Source: Loxodes magnus
Taxonomy: Eukaryota > Ciliophora > Karyorelictea > Loxodida > Loxodidae
Direction of reading: 5' to 3'
Length of the DNA: 64,000 bases
NCBI GenBank assembly: GCA_946699065.1
Contig: CAMPDV010000139.1
Coordinates: forward strand, 62,001-126,000
In this document: positions 60,582-64,000 of the stretch, in pieces
How positions within the stretch are numbered: position 1 is the first letter of the stretch
Layout of the letters: the number at the start of each line of letters is the position of its first letter
Translations under genes and position numbers: made by a program
Notes under the pieces: model-generated
Database searches by the model: none
The model's input: the letters and a program-made list of their open reading frames with translations, nothing else
What the model was told of the DNA's origin: nothing

Positions 60582-62760
60582 AATAGGAAAAGCCATATGT
60601 TATCTATATGCTACATATCTTCACAAAACTTGCTTAGATAGCTTCTGGTTGAGCTTTAAAAAATCTAGGCAAAAAGTAGTTTTTCTTTGATTAGCTGAGA
60701 AAATTTTAAGTTATGTTGTCCCTCTCAAACTTTAACTATACTACTGGGCATTTTCTTATAAACTGTAAAGCATGTGAAAAGTTCTAAAATGGAATCCATC
60801 CTTTTGAAATTTGGAACTGAAGGACATGAGACTTTTAATTTATTAGATGAATCAGCAGGAGCTTAAATATGAGCTCTTAACGATTAGATTGTTGGCATAT
60901 CGGCTCATTCAGAGGTTAAACCGTGTGGAATACATTTAAATCGGAATACTACCCTTAGCTCTGCTTTTAATTAATTAAATAGATTACTTTTAAAAACTTC
61001 ATGGCTACTAATTCCTTCGAAGTTGCTGTTTTCTCTTCTTCTATTTTTTAGCCTAGCTCAATTAAAATATTTTGATATCCATTTTTATTTTTTGTATCTA
61101 GCTTTAAGGTTTAACAACTCTACTCCAGAACTTTCTTGCTTTTTCAATATGAAAATTATGAGATTTATTTTAATTTCTTGACTAGCTTTGCTTTTTTTAC
61201 TGAATTAAGTTAATCAAGAATTATTATCTTAAAAATTAAAATTACAGCTAAAGAGTCCTTCATTTTTGAAAGTAAGGGAAGCTTAGTATGCAAGAGTATC
61301 TTCTCAATAACTCTTTAATGTTGATTCAAAATTTCTTAAGCTATAAATAGTTTCTTATTACGTTTTCTGTAAACTCAGTTTTGTTTGCTTAGTTTATTAA
61401 TCTTCTATCTTTACCTTCTAGATGCAAAACTAACTCCTGCTTTTACTTTCGCTAATGAAAATGATGGTATGCTAGGAGAAAAAATTACACTCTTCTTACA
61501 TATTTACTGATTAATTCTAGGAATAGTCATTTCTTTCAGCTACAAACCTTTATTAAATTCTTCTGTTTTATAGAACTATAATAAGTCTAATGTTAAAAAT
61601 GCTAACTTGAATCCCTTCGCATTTAAAAATTAACACACTACGGAAAGGCTAGATTTTGGAGTAATCTCATTGCGCTTGATGAAGCATTTTAGGCTCATTT
61701 TAGTTTAAGCCAAGACTGTCTCAATGTTAGTTCAATCAATTGCTTCTTTGTTTATAATAAATCTACTTACACTTAGTTTACCTCATGTTCATACTCTATA
61801 ATTTCTGGTTTAAGCAAAGTTCAATATCAAGCTCTTCTCATAACTCTTATTTACTGAGGCATTCTAATTCTAAGGAAATAACTTTATATCTTAATAGAGT
61901 ATAGATGGTAATTTAGTATAATTAATCAAAAGCAGAAGTCTTAAAGCGAAAAACCATATTTATTAAGTTCATTTTAGCAAGAGCTAATTTTGTTTAGAAT
62001 TTGCTTTTATTAAATTTTCAAGAGTAGAAATATCAGTGCTATATCTCAGTAATCTAGTTGTAGAAATATCTTAGAGATTAAATAATCTTCTTCAGTATCC
62101 TTTTTGAGCTTCTAAGCATAGCTAAGCCATAGATTCATATTTACCGAGTATTTTTAAGTTTGCTAGAATATTGATATTTTCTATTTTATTTAGCTTACTT
62201 GATTTTTAACTAAAGCGAAAGAAAAGGATTAATTAAGTCAAACAGCAGCTTACTTAATCATAAAGTGGTAATAAGGTAACTAGATATTAATAACAAGTAG
62301 TCTAAAGTTTCTTTTATATCTTTAATAGTTGAGAGGTATTAAATTTCTTGTCCTTTTGCTCATTCATATCTTAGAGAATCATTTATCTATATTTAGATTT
62401 AGCATACATTGTCAATGCCAGTAAGCGGGGATAAAGAAACATAGACACATAGTTATAGAACTAATTACTCTAACTTTTAACCTTTAAATTTATTAATATC
62501 CTTACATTCTTACTCTCGTATATCTAGCATGCTTGAATTTTAACTTTCGACTTTATATAAACAACAAAAATAAGCTTAGCAACTATTCTATAGACTCAGA
62601 TATGAATACTAGCATTTATAATTTATATTTTATAATAAGATAAAATAATTTCTCAATATAAGGTCTATTTATCACTAGATTTATAACCTTCTATAACTTA
62701 GTTTAACTATATAGTAATAAGTATTTTTCTTAATTATAGAGTCTTTAGTTAATTCTAAAA
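60515..62760 (-). CDS. Large unknown protein (~740 aa), one frame change
   Basis: A phase-consistent minus-strand reading runs from about 62760 to 61960 (e.g. ILQDMNEQKDKKF, VTLLPLYDQVSCCL, YSTDISTLENLIKANSKQ). After a shift of frame near 61920-61980 it continues to TGA 60515-60517. The second part has varied composition typical of a folded protein: SYWEDTLAYQASLTFKNEG, FRFKCIPHGLTSEWADMP, APADSSNKLKVSCPSVPN, MDSILELFTCFTVYKKMPSS. GC is higher than in intergenic DNA. No signal, repeat or known domain recognised. The frame change could be an intron, an indel or an assembly error; the start codon is not determined. Confidence 0.55.
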
Positions 62761-62948
62761 TAAATAAATTAAAATTTTTTAATAAATATAATAAAAATAA
62801 TAGTTAATGGATTTTTAGTAGTTTTAAATTAGTTGGCTGTAAAAGTAAAGGTTAGAGGTAATATTAATAAAAGAATATTGTCATTAAAATTATGCTAAAT
62901 GTAATAACCTTACTCATTTTCTAGGAATTACAACCTATTTCCCAGTAG

Positions 62949-63476
62949 TCAATTTTTATCAATGATCGAAGTACTTTACTGTCCACTCAACTCTTCTCTA
63001 CTATTCTAACTTCCGATTAAGTGTCAATTTCTTCTTATATATAATCTCTATGAATAGCAGATCATCTTTCTAAAATATTATGATATTTTCTTTTCTAATA
63101 AGTATCTCTCTTCTCAATAAGTTCTACTTATTATAGAAAAATTAGGACTGTTGATAAAGGTCCTTTTCGCTTCTGCAAGTAATAGCATTTCTTCGCAATT
63201 AACTAAGATAATTTCTTGAGTATATAGGGGCAATATCATATTCTGGATGCATTTTATCTCTTATTTCCTTTTATATGTTGATCGCTATTTTGAGTTTTAA
63301 TTGCATTTTTGCCAATTTTCTTCTACTTTTTCTTGCCTACTTTCCAGTTCTATCAGCTTTTACTGTTAAATTTTAGATTGCTTCTCTTGTCTTGTGATAT
63401 GCTTAAAATGAGTTTAGGTCTCTCTTTTAGACAGATATATTGATTCTTTTTCTACAGCTATATTTAGTCTCTCCAT
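62949..63476 (-). CDS. Unknown helical protein, 175 aa
   Basis: ATG 63476 to TGA 62949-62951, 176 codons, reading MERLNIAVEKESIYLSKRET, KLIELESRQEKVEENWQK, VNCEEMLLLAEAKRTF, YWEERYLLEKKISQYFRK. Two internal TGA read as Trp. The N-terminal half looks like coiled coil. It lies in the same direction as, and ~190 bp before, the large gene ending at 60515, so the two could be exons or neighbouring genes. No family recognised. Confidence 0.5.
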
Positions 63477-63639
63477 TAACTTATATGACTAAATATCTTT
63501 TTTACCTAAACACCTTCTTTATTAATTCAAATGTCAAATTTGGCTTTTTACATATTATTAGGATTATAGATATTTAAATGCTTGAGCTTTGATAAACTAA
63601 TTATAGGCTCTAATAAAACAGAAGTTAACAACATATTAG

Positions 63640-64000
63640 AAAAGCTAGGACCAGGGAAAGGGTTCTTAAAAAGTTGTCCGTCAAATAGAGAGTCCCATCA
63701 CTGAAGAGAACCTAGGAAATAGGTTAAAAATAATATTCACTCGGGAGGCTCGAATTTCATCACAGAACAGTAAATAAGATATGATTACTGATAAAAATAG
63801 AACTGGACTCCATGAAAAGACCAAAAACTGAAGAAGTACAATAAAAGACTATTTGAAAAACTTGAAATAGTAGAGGAGAAAGAATTGAGAGCAATGACTT
63901 AAGAAAGAAATCTTAAGTCATCTGAAATATTTCACAAGAACAGAACAAGCAATCATAGAACTAGTAATAGAAGTAGAAAGAACTGAAAAAATGATAGAAA
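63640..64000 (+). CDS. Unknown coding region, runs off the window
   Basis: Purine-rich plus strand that stays readable in one frame to the end: RQIESPITEENLGNRLK, KIIFTREARISSQNSKQ, WLKKEILSHLKYFTRTEQA, IIELVIEVERTEKMIE. Start and end are not visible; a promoter region shared with the minus gene at 63476 is possible. No family recognised. Confidence 0.4.

Noticed and set aside
60600-62500. Plus-strand reading of the 60.6-62.5 kb region
   Set aside because: Also open, but pyrimidine-rich and leucine/isoleucine-heavy; the minus reading has the balanced composition and purine-rich coding strand of the secure genes.
1-64000. Tetrahymena-type code (TAA/TAG=Gln, TGA only stop)
   Set aside because: TGA occurs at invariant Trp positions in at least six independent conserved motifs, including an otherwise intact eEF1A-like gene.
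1-64000. Telomere repeats, CRISPR arrays, bacterial operon signals, rRNA or tRNA genes
   Set aside because: None seen. The H-element iterons are too degenerate and lack unique spacers, and no stretch has the tRNA cloverleaf pattern.

Overview
The window is very AT-rich eukaryotic DNA. It reads as protein only if TAA and TAG are glutamine and TGA is tryptophan. TAA/TAG fall inside conserved blocks of an eEF1A-like gene, a reverse transcriptase, a protein kinase and WD40 repeats. TGA sits at invariant tryptophans: the MPWYKGPTL-type block of eEF1A, the RWMxPE block of the kinase, the WD dipeptide of WD40 blades, and NWxPISL of the reverse transcriptase. TGA is also the only plausible terminator of several of the same genes. 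This dual use of TGA fits a ciliate with a karyorelict-type (e.g. Loxodes) or Condylostoma-type nuclear code. I infer one of those groups and cannot name the species. Because no codon is an unambiguous stop, ORF limits here rest on composition, motifs and frame arithmetic, and many 3' ends are approximate.

Layout. 1-7.3 kb: a long unknown minus-strand gene, a divergent plus-strand gene, a pair of inverted GC-rich repeats around a Gag-like ORF, and a coiled-coil coding region. 8.5-12.6 kb: a LINE ORF2 relic (end of endonuclease, reverse transcriptase, C-terminal CxC..H..C) flanked by two Gag-like ORF1-type genes. 13.3-15.4 kb: a dispersed repeat, a six-blade WD40 gene and a structured ~480-bp repeat ('H element': palindrome, two hairpin modules, iterons, terminal hairpin). 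17.6-41.5 kb: three tandem copies of a ~9.4-10.1 kb unit carrying LINE fragments, three small conserved ORFs, an H element and inserted Gag-like cassettes. A fourth, diverged unit lies at about 45-47.9 kb. 50-54 kb: two 5'-truncated LINE tails around an eEF1A-like gene. 54.8-56.6 kb: a kinase + pentapeptide-repeat + WD40 gene with several frame breaks. 57-60 kb: small ORFs, a second copy of the dispersed repeat and an H element. 60.3-64 kb: a cluster of unknown genes.

The most interesting system is a family of short insertions that each carry only one Gag/ORF1-like gene (coiled coil, usually a CCHC knuckle) and no reverse transcriptase. Several are bounded by 14-19 bp target-site duplications, with matching empty sites in neighbouring copies of the tandem unit. 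They look like ORF1-only retroposons ('half-LINEs'), presumably moved by the LINE whose remains litter the window. The second highlight is an intact eEF1A-like reading frame that has lost the switch-I threonine and the catalytic histidine.
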